From: Eubacteriaceae bacterium
GTDB lineage: Bacteria > Bacillota > Clostridia > Peptostreptococcales > Anaerovoracaceae
Assembly (NCBI GenBank): GCA_902362435.1
Contig: CABIWW010000001.1
Span: 243,538 to 307,537 of the forward strand
Length of the DNA: 64,000 nt
Direction: 5' to 3'
Of this stretch, positions 50,783-59,186 are shown in pieces; position 1 is the first letter of the stretch, and each line of letters starts with the position of its first letter. The position numbers and the translations under genes were made by a program. A model generated the notes under the pieces. That model ran no database searches. It was not told the origin of the DNA and worked only from the letters and a program-made list of their open reading frames with translations.

Positions 50783-51851
50783 TGTAGGGTTACAATACAT
50801 GTGTTACAACATAATAAAGAAAAAGCGGAAACTTCAATTCTGTGTTAAAGTTAAGTTACCACACCAAACCATTACACAGGAACAGGAGGTTTCCGCATGA
50901 CAAGTATAACACAAGATATGAAGTACCGTCTATCCCTGATCAAATATGCTGAAAAATACGGTGTTACAAAAGCTGCTATCAAGTACAAAACCAACCGCCA
51001 GTATATCTATCGCTGGAAACGTCGTTTTGATGGCTCCATACACTCCCTTCGCGACCGCTCCAGACGCCCTCATTCTCACCCAAACCAGCACACCGCTCAG
51101 GAAATCACGCTCATCCGTAATATGCGCAGAAGAAATCCCAATGCCGGCCTTGTGACCTTTTGGGTAAAACTCAGACAGCGTGGCTATACAAGGTCGATTA
51201 CAGGTTTATACCGCTTTCTCAAAAAACAGGGTATGACACCTGAAAAGCTTCCTAATCCCAAATATGTTGCAAAGCCTTATGAACAGATGCTCTACCCCGG
51301 ACAGCGTATCCAGATCGACGTTAAATTTGTTCCTTCATTCTGTCTTGTCGGCGATGCGAAAGGTAAAAAGTTCTATCAATACACTGCAATCGACGAATAC
51401 TCCCGCTGGCGCTATGTGGAAGCCTTTGAAGAACACAGCACATATTCATCTTCTGTTTTCCTTGAGCATCTCATCAGGCATTTTCCAATGCCTATAGAGT
51501 GTGTTCAAACAGACAATGGCACTGAATTCACCAAACGCTTTACACAGCCGGGAAAGGAAACTTTAACGATGTTTCAGCGCACCCTGAAAGATAACAATAT
51601 CCGCCACAAGCTGATCAGGCCTTTTACACCGAGGCATAATGGGAAGGTAGAGCGCAGTCATCGCAAGGATAACGAACGCTTTTACGCCTCCCACAGATTT
51701 TATTCTTTTGAAGATTTTTCGAAGCAGCTGCAGCAATACAACTACAGGGATTACAATCGCTTTCCTATGCGTCCTCTGGGGTGGAAATCGCCTCAAACTG
51801 TTTTAGATGATTTCGTACTTGATGGTGTAACATATGTTTGACAAACCTACA
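50783..51851 (+). mobile_element. IS481-family insertion sequence (1069 bp)
   Basis: The ends are 25-base imperfect inverted repeats (50783-50807 and 51827-51851; 19 of 25 match) that begin TGTAGG, in line with the TGT ends of the IS481 family. It encodes one transposase whose stop codon lies in the right repeat. Flanks give no clear target duplication (only TT on both sides). Base and codon use differ from the surroundings. Confidence 0.85.
50897..51841 (+). CDS. IS481-family transposase
   Basis: A 314-residue DDE transposase, the only gene of the element. An N-terminal helix-turn-helix region (residues 1-60) ends in the family pattern YRWKRRFDGSIHSLRDRSRRPHSHP. The integrase core follows, with the first Asp in RIQIDVKFV (near 140), the second in CVQTDNGTEF (near 200) and the Glu in NGKVERSHRKDNERF (near 255). 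Arg codons are mostly CGC/CGT here while host genes use AGA/AGG, a sign of recent arrival. SD AACAGGAGG. The gene looks intact and could be active. Confidence 0.93.
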   Translation: MTSITQDMKYRLSLIKYAEKYGVTKAAIKYKTNRQYIYRWKRRFDGSIHSLRDRSRRPHSHPNQHTAQEITLIRNMRRRNPNAGLVTFWVKLRQRGYTRSITGLYRFLKKQGMTPEKLPNPKYVAKPYEQMLYPGQRIQIDVKFVPSFCLVGDAKGKKFYQYTAIDEYSRWRYVEAFEEHSTYSSSVFLEHLIRHFPMPIECVQTDNGTEFTKRFTQPGKETLTMFQRTLKDNNIRHKLIRPFTPRHNGKVERSHRKDNERFYASHRFYSFEDFSKQLQQYNYRDYNRFPMRPLGWKSPQTVLDDFVLDGVTYV

Positions 51852-51881
51852 TTATTTTGTTCGCAAAGCTGGTTTTTGTGG

Positions 51882-51910
51882 TTGACAAACAGAATTTCTT
51901 CATTTATATT
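51882..51910 (+). promoter_or_regulatory. Sigma-A promoter of the leu operon
   Basis: TTGACA (51882-51887), a 17-base spacer and TATATT (51905-51910), starting transcription near 51917. The -35 is 30 bases from the right end of the insertion sequence. Confidence 0.8.
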
Positions 51911-51916
51911 AGTAAC

Positions 51917-52181
51917 ATACATGTAAATACAGATGCAGTGAACGGAATAAGTTTGACAAAAATATTTCAGCGAGCAGTCGGCTGGTGCAAGACTGTATAT
52001 GGAGTCAAATGTCTCGCCCGGGAGCATCAGACCTTAAGTGGGTATGTGATTTTTCAAGCAAGTGTGGACCCGGCAAGCGGCGAGCGGACTTGGAACGGCA
52101 TGAACCGAAACAGCATACCAATAAGAGTGGTACCGCGGAAGCTTATGCCTTCGTCTCTTAGCCTGAGACGAAGGCTTTTTT
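51917..52181 (+). ncRNA. T-box leader controlling the leucine operon
   Basis: The T-box core AAGAGTGGTACCGCGG (52123-52138) is present, preceded by a stem I with typical distal-loop sequence (GGCTGGTGCAA near 51980) and followed by a terminator, GCCTTCGTCTC (52147-52157) with GAGACGAAGGC (52165-52175) and six T. Uncharged tRNA binding would stabilise the antiterminator and allow leuA transcription. CTC at 52013-52015 in the 3' side of stem I is a plausible leucine specifier and agrees with the genes downstream, but I could not fold stem I exactly. Confidence 0.92.
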
Positions 52182-52255
52182 ATGACCTGCCTGTATCTAC
52201 GATACAGCGCACCTGAACGGCAACGAATCATATTAAAGAAAGGACAGATATAATA

Positions 52256-53956
52256 ATGAAGAATTACGATAAATACAAGGTTGGATATTTTCCTCCGGCA
52301 GAGCCTCATAACGAATGGGTAAAAAAGGATCACATCGAGAAGGCGCCGATCTGGTGCAGCGTCGATCTCAGAGACGGCAACCAGGCGCTGATCGTGCCGA
52401 TGAGCCTCAACGAAAAGGTGGAGTTCTTCAAGTATCTCGTTAAGATCGGTTTCAAACAGATCGAAGTCGGCTTTCCGGCAGCATCGAAAACAGAGTATCA
52501 GTTCCTCAGAAAACTGGTAGACGATGACCTCATCCCGGATGACGTTACGGTTCAGGTGCTCACCCAGTCCAGAAAGCATATAATAAAGAAGACATTCGAA
52601 GCGCTCCAGGGTGTAAAGAAGGCAGTCGTGCATCTTTACAACTCGACGTCGCTTGCACAGAGAGAGCAGGTTTTCAAAAAAGAAAAGCCTGAGATCATCA
52701 AGATCGCGACGGATGGAGCGGCACTGATGAAGGAATACGCTGCAAAACACCCTGAGACGAAATTCTCATTTGAATATTCACCTGAGAGCTTCACAGGCAC
52801 GGAAGTGGATTTTGCAGCAGAGATATGCAACGCTGTCATCGATATATGGGAGCCGACACCGGACAACAAGGTCATCATAAATCTGCCGGGAACAGTGGAG
52901 ATGTCTATGCCGCATGTATATGCATCACAGATCGAATATATGTGTGCAAACCTCCACAACAGGGAAAACCTGATCATCTCGCTCCATCCGCACAATGACA
53001 GAGGAACAGCCGTTGCAGACGCCGAGCTGGGACTCCTCGCAGGCGGCGACAGGATCGAGGGAACGCTCTTCGGCAACGGCGAGAGGACAGGAAACGTCGA
53101 TATCGTAACGGTAGCGATGAACATGTTCTGCCACGGAGTCGATCCGGAGCTCGATTTCTCGAACATGCCTGAGGTAGTAGAGACATACGAAAAATATACA
53201 GATATGAAAGTCAATCCGAGACAGCCGTACGGCGGACAGCTGGTATTCGCGGCATTCTCGGGATCGCATCAGGACGCTATCGCAAAGGGCATGCGCTGGC
53301 ACAAGGAAAAGGATCTCAAGACGTGGTCGGTACCGTATCTGCCGCTCGATCCGCAGGACGTCGGCAGAGAGTACGAGGCGGATGTCATCCGTATCAACAG
53401 CCAGTCCGGCAAGGGCGGCATAGCATACATCCTGGAGCACAATTTCGGATATATGATCCCGCCGCAGATGAGAGAAGAGATCGGATACATGGTGAAAGAC
53501 ATCTCCGACCAGGAGCACAAAGAGCTCACACCGGTCGAAGTATATCAGGCATTTGCACAGGAATATGTCAACGTGTTCGATCCGATCGACATCACGGACG
53601 CGACATTCAGGAAAGCTTCGGACTTCAAGTCGAACGACGGCATGATCGCAGACATCAAGGTCCGCATAGCAGACGAAGTGTACAAGTTCGAGGCAGTCGG
53701 AAACGGCCGTCTGGACGCGATCAGCAATGCGCTTAAAATGTCGCCGTACACATTCGACTATAAATTCGTCACTTACTCAGAACATGCGCTTTCGGCAGAG
53801 TCAAGTTCAAAGGCTGCAGCTTATGTCTGCATCGAGGATCATGACGGCAACACCTTCTGGGGCGTGGGAACTCACGAGGATATCATCCTGGCGTCGGTAA
53901 ACGCTCTGGTAAGCGCACTCAACAGACAGAACAGAAAAGATCACTTCGTTGAATAG
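52256..53956 (+). CDS. leuA: 2-isopropylmalate synthase (LeuA type 2)
   Basis: A 566-residue enzyme of the longer LeuA2 type. The TIM barrel begins with WCSVDLRDGNQAL (metal Asp and catalytic Arg), then GFKQIEVGFPAAS, SLHPHNDRGTAVADAELGLLAGGDRIEGTLFGNGERTGNVD. The C-terminal regulatory LeuA dimer domain (about 430-566) binds leucine in the family. It condenses acetyl-CoA and 3-methyl-2-oxobutanoate. It is the first gene behind the T-box; SD AAAGGAC. Confidence 0.96.
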   Translation: MKNYDKYKVGYFPPAEPHNEWVKKDHIEKAPIWCSVDLRDGNQALIVPMSLNEKVEFFKYLVKIGFKQIEVGFPAASKTEYQFLRKLVDDDLIPDDVTVQVLTQSRKHIIKKTFEALQGVKKAVVHLYNSTSLAQREQVFKKEKPEIIKIATDGAALMKEYAAKHPETKFSFEYSPESFTGTEVDFAAEICNAVIDIWEPTPDNKVIINLPGTVEMSMPHVYASQIEYMCANLHNRENLIISLHPHNDRGTAVADAELGLLAGGDRIEGTLFGNGERTGNVDIVTVAMNMFCHGVDPELDFSNMPEVVETYEKYTDMKVNPRQPYGGQLVFAAFSGSHQDAIAKGMRWHKEKDLKTWSVPYLPLDPQDVGREYEADVIRINSQSGKGGIAYILEHNFGYMIPPQMREEIGYMVKDISDQEHKELTPVEVYQAFAQEYVNVFDPIDITDATFRKASDFKSNDGMIADIKVRIADEVYKFEAVGNGRLDAISNALKMSPYTFDYKFVTYSEHALSAESSSKAAAYVCIEDHDGNTFWGVGTHEDIILASVNALVSALNRQNRKDHFVE

Positions 53957-53987
53957 TCCGCAGCGTCCGTTTCGCAGGGAGGCAGCA

Positions 53988-54068
53988 ATGCAAAGCTGCC
54001 AGCTCCGCAGCATGCATTACGCAGAGGAGCTGTACGAGCAGTACGAAGAAATGGACAGGCAGATTTGA
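53988..54068 (+). CDS. Possible 26-residue small protein between leuA and leuC
   Basis: An ATG 5 bases after GGGAGG opens a 26-codon frame that ends at TGA 54066. The peptide starts MQSCQLRSMHYAEELYEQYE and is helical and acidic in its second half. It lies in the only sizeable gap of the leu operon (142 bases). Good SD and operon position favour translation, but I recognise no family, so this is a candidate only. Confidence 0.35.
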   Translation: MQSCQLRSMHYAEELYEQYEEMDRQI

Positions 54069-54098
54069 TATATCAGTTGAATAAAGGAGGAATACGAT

Positions 54099-55358
54099 AT
54101 GGGAATGACAATGACCCAGAAAATACTGGCGGCTCACGCAGGACTCGATAAGGTCGAGGCCGGACAGCTGATCAGAGCAGATCTCGACATGGTGCTCGGC
54201 AACGACATCACGACGCCGGTTGCGGTGAACGAATTCGAGAAAGCCGGATTCGACGGCATCTTTGACAGAGAAAAGATATCGCTGGTAATGGACCATTTCA
54301 CACCGAACAAGGATATAAAAGCAGCAGAACAGTGCATGAAGTGCAGGACTTTTGCAAAGAGATTCGACGTGAAGAACTTCTTCGACGTCGGCAGGATGGG
54401 TATCGAGCATGCGCTCCTTCCTGAACAGGGGATCGTAAAAGCCGGCGACTGCATCATCGGAGCAGATTCACACACATGTACATACGGAGCGCTCGGCGCA
54501 TTTTCCACAGGCGTGGGAAGCACCGACATGGCTGCGGGAATGGCAACAGGGCAGGCATGGTTCAAGGTGCCTGAAGCTATAAAATTCAACCTCAAGGGCA
54601 GGCTCAGCGAAAACGTGACAGGTAAAGACGTGATACTGCACATAATCGGCATGATCGGCGTAGACGGCGCGCTTTACAGATCCATGGAATTCATGGGCGA
54701 AGGACTTGCGAGCCTTTCCATGGACGACAGACTCTGCATCGCGAACATGGCGATCGAAGCAGGTGCAAAGAACGGCATCTTCATGGTCGACGAAGTGACG
54801 GAAAATTACATGAAGGGCAGAGTGCAGGGGGAATGGAAAGTATATACTCCTGACGACGATACGGAATACGTGGAAGAATACGAGATCGACCTTTCAGCAC
54901 TGAAGCCGACGGTTTCGTTCCCGCACCTTCCTGAGAATACGAAGACGATCGACGAGGTCGGCGACGTGCCTATCCAGCAGGTGGTCATCGGATCGTGCAC
55001 GAACGGCAGACTCGAGGACATGGCGCTCGCAGCAAAGATCCTCAAGGGCAGAAAAGTGCATGACGACGTAAGAGCGATCATCATCCCGGCAACGCAGCAG
55101 ATCTACAAGGACTGCATCAAAAACGGCTACATCGATACGTTCATTGATGCCGGATGCGTCGTATCGACACCGACATGCGGACCATGTCTCGGCGGACACA
55201 TGGGCATCCTGGCAGCAGGGGAGAGATGTGTCGCAACGACCAACAGAAACTTCGTAGGAAGAATGGGACATGTAAAATCAGAAGTTTATCTGGCAAGCCC
55301 GGCTGTAGCGGCTGCGTCAGCTGTTACAGGAAAGATCAGCGGACCGGACGAGCTGTAA
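54099..55358 (+). CDS. leuC: 3-isopropylmalate dehydratase large subunit
   Basis: A 419-residue aconitase-family subunit of the short (HacA/LeuC2) type. [11 protein letters not shown] opens the protein, [23 protein letters not shown] is the substrate and first Fe-S Cys region, [16 protein letters not shown] follows, and [16 protein letters not shown] supplies the last two cluster Cys. With LeuD it isomerises 2- to 3-isopropylmalate. SD AAAGGAGG. leuD follows 22 bases later. Confidence 0.96.
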   Translation: MGMTMTQKILAAHAGLDKVEAGQLIRADLDMVLGNDITTPVAVNEFEKAGFDGIFDREKISLVMDHFTPNKDIKAAEQCMKCRTFAKRFDVKNFFDVGRMGIEHALLPEQGIVKAGDCIIGADSHTCTYGALGAFSTGVGSTDMAAGMATGQAWFKVPEAIKFNLKGRLSENVTGKDVILHIIGMIGVDGALYRSMEFMGEGLASLSMDDRLCIANMAIEAGAKNGIFMVDEVTENYMKGRVQGEWKVYTPDDDTEYVEEYEIDLSALKPTVSFPHLPENTKTIDEVGDVPIQQVVIGSCTNGRLEDMALAAKILKGRKVHDDVRAIIIPATQQIYKDCIKNGYIDTFIDAGCVVSTPTCGPCLGGHMGILAAGERCVATTNRNFVGRMGHVKSEVYLASPAVAAASAVTGKISGPDEL

Positions 55359-55380
55359 AGGATGCAAGGAGGAGAAAGAT

Positions 55381-55866
55381 ATGAAAGCACAAGGAATCGT
55401 TCATAAATACGGAGACAACGTCGACACAGACGTTATAATCCCTGCAAGACATCTCAATACAGCGGACCACAAGGAGCTGGCAAGTCACTGCATGGAAGAT
55501 ATCGATGCGGATTTCGTAAATAAAGTAAAGCAGGGCGACATCATGGTAGGCGGAGAGAACTTCGGCTGCGGATCGTCCAGAGAGCATGCGCCTATCGCTA
55601 TCAAGGCGAGCGGTATAGACTGCGTCATCGCGAAGACATTTGCGAGGATCTTCTACAGAAACGCCATCAACATCGGACTGCCGATCCTGGAGTGCCCGGA
55701 AGCGAGCGAAGGGATCGACGCAGGCGACAAGGTATCGATCGACTTTGACACAGGCGTGATCACAAACGAGACAAAAGGCGAGACATACCAGGCTCACCCT
55801 TTCCCTGAATTCATCAAGGACATCATGGCCAAAGGTGGACTGATGAACAGCATCACGGGCAAATAA
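55381..55866 (+). CDS. leuD: 3-isopropylmalate dehydratase small subunit
   Basis: A 161-residue swivel-domain subunit: [43 protein letters not shown] and [18 protein letters not shown] are all present. It partners LeuC, completing the short two-chain dehydratase. SD AAGGAGGAG. Confidence 0.97.
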   Translation: MKAQGIVHKYGDNVDTDVIIPARHLNTADHKELASHCMEDIDADFVNKVKQGDIMVGGENFGCGSSREHAPIAIKASGIDCVIAKTFARIFYRNAINIGLPILECPEASEGIDAGDKVSIDFDTGVITNETKGETYQAHPFPEFIKDIMAKGGLMNSITGK

Positions 55867-55927
55867 CCGCGCAGAAGCATAGAGCTGCACAATCGCATAA
55901 AGACTCATAAAGACAAGGAGAATCGAT

Positions 55928-57007
55928 ATGAACTATAAAATAGCAGTCGTTCCCGGCGACGGCATCGGCCCTGAAGTCGTAGGACAGGCCATCAGAGTGC
56001 TGGACAAGGTCGGAGAAAAATACGGACACACATTCGAATACACTAAGGTGCTGGCAGGAGGCTGCGCTATCGACGCAACAGGAAAATGCCTGCCGCAGGA
56101 AACGATAGATACATGCAAAGCCGGCGATGCAGTGCTTCTCGGCGCTGTAGGCGGCTGGAAATGGGATACGCTCCCGGGCAGCGAAAGACCTGAAATGGCC
56201 CTTCTCGGCTTGAGAAAAGAGCTCGGACTCTTTGCAAACCTCAGACCTGCGCTTTTATTCGAACAGCTCGCAGACGCGTGCCCTCTTAAGCCTGAGATCG
56301 TAGAGGGCGGACTTGACATCGTGGTAGTGCGCGAGCTCACAGGCGGCATCTATTTCGGCGAAAAGGGCACGAAAGAGACAGACCTTGGCCCTGCAGCCTA
56401 CGACGTGGAGCAGTACGCAGAGGAAGAAGTGAGACGTATCGCAGAAGTCGCATTCGACATGGCGATGAAGAGAAACAGGAAGGTCACAAGCGTAGATAAG
56501 GCGAACGTGCTGGAAAGCTCGCGCCTGTGGAGAAGGGTAGTCGCTGAAGTCGGCGAAAAGTACCCTGAAGTCGAGCTGAACAACCTTTACATAGACAACG
56601 CCGCAATGCAGATGGTGAGAAATCCGAAGCAGTTCGATGTGATCGTTACGAGCAACATCTTCGGCGACATCCTTTCAGACGAAGCCAGCATGATAACGGG
56701 ATCGATCGGTATGCTGCCGTCGGCTAGCCTTGCAACGGGCAACTTCGGCATGTACGAGCCGGTGCACGGTTCGGCGCCTGACATCGCGGGCAAAGATATG
56801 GCAAACCCGATGGCTACGATCCTTTCGGCAGCGATGATGCTCAGATACACGTTCGGGCTCGGCGAAGAGGCAGATGCGATCGAAGCAGCTGTCAAAAAAG
56901 TGCTCGCAGACGGATACAGGACGCCTGACATCGCTAAGGAAGGCGAGGAGACTATCGGTACTGTAAAGGCCGGCGATCTCATCGTCGAGGCGATACAGGA
57001 GCTGTAA
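55928..57007 (+). CDS. leuB: 3-isopropylmalate dehydrogenase
   Basis: A 359-residue beta-decarboxylating dehydrogenase: [36 protein letters not shown], the metal-binding Asp in [29 protein letters not shown], and [13 protein letters not shown]. It oxidises and decarboxylates 3-isopropylmalate to 4-methyl-2-oxopentanoate, using NAD. It is the last gene of the T-box-controlled operon. Confidence 0.97.
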   Translation: MNYKIAVVPGDGIGPEVVGQAIRVLDKVGEKYGHTFEYTKVLAGGCAIDATGKCLPQETIDTCKAGDAVLLGAVGGWKWDTLPGSERPEMALLGLRKELGLFANLRPALLFEQLADACPLKPEIVEGGLDIVVVRELTGGIYFGEKGTKETDLGPAAYDVEQYAEEEVRRIAEVAFDMAMKRNRKVTSVDKANVLESSRLWRRVVAEVGEKYPEVELNNLYIDNAAMQMVRNPKQFDVIVTSNIFGDILSDEASMITGSIGMLPSASLATGNFGMYEPVHGSAPDIAGKDMANPMATILSAAMMLRYTFGLGEEADAIEAAVKKVLADGYRTPDIAKEGEETIGTVKAGDLIVEAIQEL

Positions 57008-57171
57008 AGGCGCAGCGTACGCGCCGGCAGGCAGGTTCAGGAGTGCCGGCAGAGACCGCTGACCGGCGGTTTTGCGGATCTGCAGCGTGCATGTGTCCGG
57101 CGATAATAAAAGAGCCGGCAGGCAGGAGGCCTGCAGTTTTACATAAAAGAAAAACATAAAAGTACAGAAAC

Positions 57172-57199
57172 TGCCCCGGATTTCAAGAGATCCGGGGCA
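57172..57199 (+). terminator. Hairpin after leuB
   Basis: TGCCCCGGAT and ATCCGGGGCA, ten perfect pairs around eight bases. No T-run follows on this strand, so it may protect the mRNA end rather than terminate. Confidence 0.5.
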
Positions 57200-57298
57200 A
57201 AAGTTTATAAAAAGCATGTGTCGAACAATGTCGTTGCGTGAAAACGATAACTTGTTTGCGCAGGCTGTTAAAAAATATTAAATATTTTTAAAAAGTCT

Positions 57299-57345
57299 AA
57301 AAATTGCCGCAAATGGTGAAACTCCAATTATAGCGGCAATTTTTT
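57299..57345 (+). terminator. Rho-independent terminator downstream of the leu operon
   Basis: AAAAATTGCCGC and GCGGCAATTTTT, 12 pairs with a 22-base loop holding a minor TGG/CCA stem, followed by a T-run. It probably ends the leu transcript. Confidence 0.85.
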
Positions 57346-57597
57346 AATTGAATCGTCAACTAATTAACGATGTATTATGTTGCGAGAAATTGATAATGGT
57401 ATTGCGCACAGGCTCGTCCATGATGTATTGTAAACGAACAAAGATCACAGAAAACTATAGAAGGGAGCGTGGAAACCACCTTATGACAGTAATCGTAGCA
57501 CTGCGGCACAACGTACGCAGGTGCCGCTGACACAATGAATTTGGAGGTGGAACAGCACAGGACTTTACAGTTCGTGCTCAAAATGACAAAAGGATTT
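57346..57597 (+). other. Intergenic region with RNA-like hairpins, no gene seen
   Basis: No convincing coding frame. Hairpins include GCGGCAC-N11-GTGCCGC (about 57513-57537) and AGCAC...GTGCT (about 57553-57579), with an SD-like GGAGGTGG between them. TTGCGCACAGGCTCG here resembles TTGCGCAGGCTGTT near 57256. It may hold the promoter and a structured leader for the downstream dehydrogenase gene. Confidence 0.4.
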
Positions 57598-57657
57598 ATG
57601 AACAAGATATACGCAGCAATTAGAAATTTAAAGAAAGATTTTGATTTAAAGACGTAA
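57598..57657 (+). CDS. Possible leader peptide, 19 residues
   Basis: An ATG 4 bases after AAAAGG opens a short frame, MNKIYAAIRNLKKDFDLKT, which ends at TAA 57655. That stop codon lies inside the left arm of the inverted repeat 57652-57661/57711-57720. Translation of this peptide would therefore block formation of the hairpin before the dehydrogenase gene. A leader-peptide role is inferred; it may also be chance. Confidence 0.3.
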   Translation: MNKIYAAIRNLKKDFDLKT

Positions 57658-57720
57658 TATCTGCAGGAAATCCGGCTGTTGATAATAGCCTGGGAATATC
57701 TTGCGTGACGGATATTACGT
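57652..57720 (+). promoter_or_regulatory. Structured leader element before the second dehydrogenase gene
   Basis: Ten-base perfect arms ACGTAATATC and GATATTACGT enclose 49 bases that contain their own hairpin (TCC-GGCT, nine-base loop, AGCC-T-GGA). The right arm ends 10 bases before the SD (GAGGTG) of the gene at 57741. The layout resembles a cis-regulatory RNA with a closing stem, but I do not recognise a known riboswitch class. Confidence 0.55.
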
Positions 57721-57740
57721 GAAATATTTTGAGGTGAATT

Positions 57741-59039
57741 ATGAAAAAAGTATTAGTATTAGGCGTTGGAGCTCAGGGCAGTGCAGCAGCAAAGAGACTG
57801 GATCTGGAGCCAAACGTGGAAGAGGTTATTTGCGCGGATTATGATCCGAAGGCAGTGGAAAATATCGTCAGCCAGCTCAAAAAGGGCAGAGGTGTGCAGG
57901 TGGATGCCCATGACAAGGACAGTATCGTTGCCGCAGCTCAGGGAGTGGATCTGATCCTTAACGGTCTGCCGCTCGAATGCACGAAAAACGTGCTGGACGC
58001 AGCTCTTGAGGTAAAAGCCAATTATCAGGACTACGCATCGACCATCAACATGGAGAATGTATGGAGAGAAAGCGAAGAAGCGAAAGCTGACGCAGATATC
58101 AGATGCGAAAAGATCACCGCACCGGGAACTCAGAAATGGTTCGACAGTCTGAAGGCTCAGTTCGAGATCTACGGCCCTAAGTTCGAAGCTATCGACAGAC
58201 TGGCGATAGTAGGAACGGGATCAGCTCCGGGACTCATCTGCTGTGCAACGAGAAACGCGATGAAATATCTCGACAAATGCGATACTATTTATAATTTTGT
58301 ATGGGAAGGCGCTATAGCTGAAAGATTCCAGCCATTCTGGTGGTCACCGGTGACAGCGCTTACAGATATGAGTGAAGCAGGCATTGCTTTCGAAAACGGA
58401 CAGTTCGTCAACACACCGGCTTTCGGAAACCCTGTAAAGAGACAGTATGACTACATGGATGAAGAGATCACGTTCATGGAACACTCGCATGATGAACCTC
58501 TGCACTATGGGTTCAATGCTGAAAAGTACTTCAAGGGATGCAAGAATGCTTACTTCAAATATGCGGGAGCAGGAATGGACTTCGCAAAACCTCTCAGCGA
58601 AGCAGGCCTTCTGAGCCGTGAGGAAAAAGACTTCAATGGAAATAAAGTGGTTCCGTTTGATTTCATCCTCAGCCATATCCCTCCGGCACCTAAATACAAG
58701 GAAGAAATACAGGCGATCATAGACGAAGGTCTGAAGAAAGACGCAGGCTGCATGGTCATCGAAGCATACGGACAGAAGGACGGCAAGGACGTTCTCGTAG
58801 AGACGCACGTATCAGCGCCGGGATTCGTAGATTCCTTCGAAAAGGCAGGAATAACCGCTGAGATGTACCTGACAGGGCAGGGCGGATTCTTATTCTCAAA
58901 GATGTTCGTTAATGACAAGTTCGATCAGAAGGGTCTCATCTCATCAGATATGCTGAGTTTTGACCAGGTGGATACATATTTTGATTATGCATCGGAACTG
59001 GATATAACTCTTGATACAGTAGTAAAAGAACTCAACTAA
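57741..59039 (+). CDS. Saccharopine dehydrogenase family oxidoreductase (second homologue)
   Basis: A 432-residue relative of the protein at 9688, with Rossmann motif LGVGAQGSAAA (residues 7-17), AADYDPKA-like acidic strand two (CADYDPKAVEN), and C-terminal features GTGSAPGLICCATRNAMKYL and WWSPVTALTDMSEAGIAFENG. The two proteins share the plan but differ widely in sequence. Its substrate is unknown; an APC-type permease gene follows, which suggests a linked uptake-and-oxidation pair. SD GAGGTG 6 bases before the ATG. No sigma-54 promoter with correct spacing was found here. Confidence 0.87.
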   Translation: MKKVLVLGVGAQGSAAAKRLDLEPNVEEVICADYDPKAVENIVSQLKKGRGVQVDAHDKDSIVAAAQGVDLILNGLPLECTKNVLDAALEVKANYQDYASTINMENVWRESEEAKADADIRCEKITAPGTQKWFDSLKAQFEIYGPKFEAIDRLAIVGTGSAPGLICCATRNAMKYLDKCDTIYNFVWEGAIAERFQPFWWSPVTALTDMSEAGIAFENGQFVNTPAFGNPVKRQYDYMDEEITFMEHSHDEPLHYGFNAEKYFKGCKNAYFKYAGAGMDFAKPLSEAGLLSREEKDFNGNKVVPFDFILSHIPPAPKYKEEIQAIIDEGLKKDAGCMVIEAYGQKDGKDVLVETHVSAPGFVDSFEKAGITAEMYLTGQGGFLFSKMFVNDKFDQKGLISSDMLSFDQVDTYFDYASELDITLDTVVKELN

Positions 59040-59110
59040 AAGCTTCATATTATTATGTTTGATTATACCGGAATTATATTCACAATGTGATATATTGATG
59101 TCTATTATGC

Positions 59111-59148
59111 AGGAAAGCCGCTGTGCTGCTCAGGCGGCGGCTTTTCCT
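59111..59148 (+). terminator. Hairpin terminator after the second dehydrogenase gene
   Basis: AGGAAA-GCCGC and GCGGC-TTTTCCT around a 15-base loop, followed by GTTATTT. It lies 40 bases before the permease gene and may attenuate its transcription. Confidence 0.65.
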
Positions 59149-59186
59149 GTTATTTAGAGGATTTACTATTAAAAAAGGAGGATAAT

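Noticed and set aside
50703..50900. 65-codon frame rightward across the pyr promoter and left end of the insertion sequence
   Set aside because: It spans a promoter and an inverted repeat, has no SD and no family resemblance.
50775..51860. Target-site duplication of the IS481 element
   Set aside because: Only TT is shared at both flanks, which is too short to call.
57692..57705. Second sigma-54-like promoter TGGGAATATCTTGC before the 57741 gene
   Set aside because: The GG and GC elements are 9 bases apart instead of 10, and the first element lacks the C of TGGCAC; spacing errors of this kind normally abolish function.
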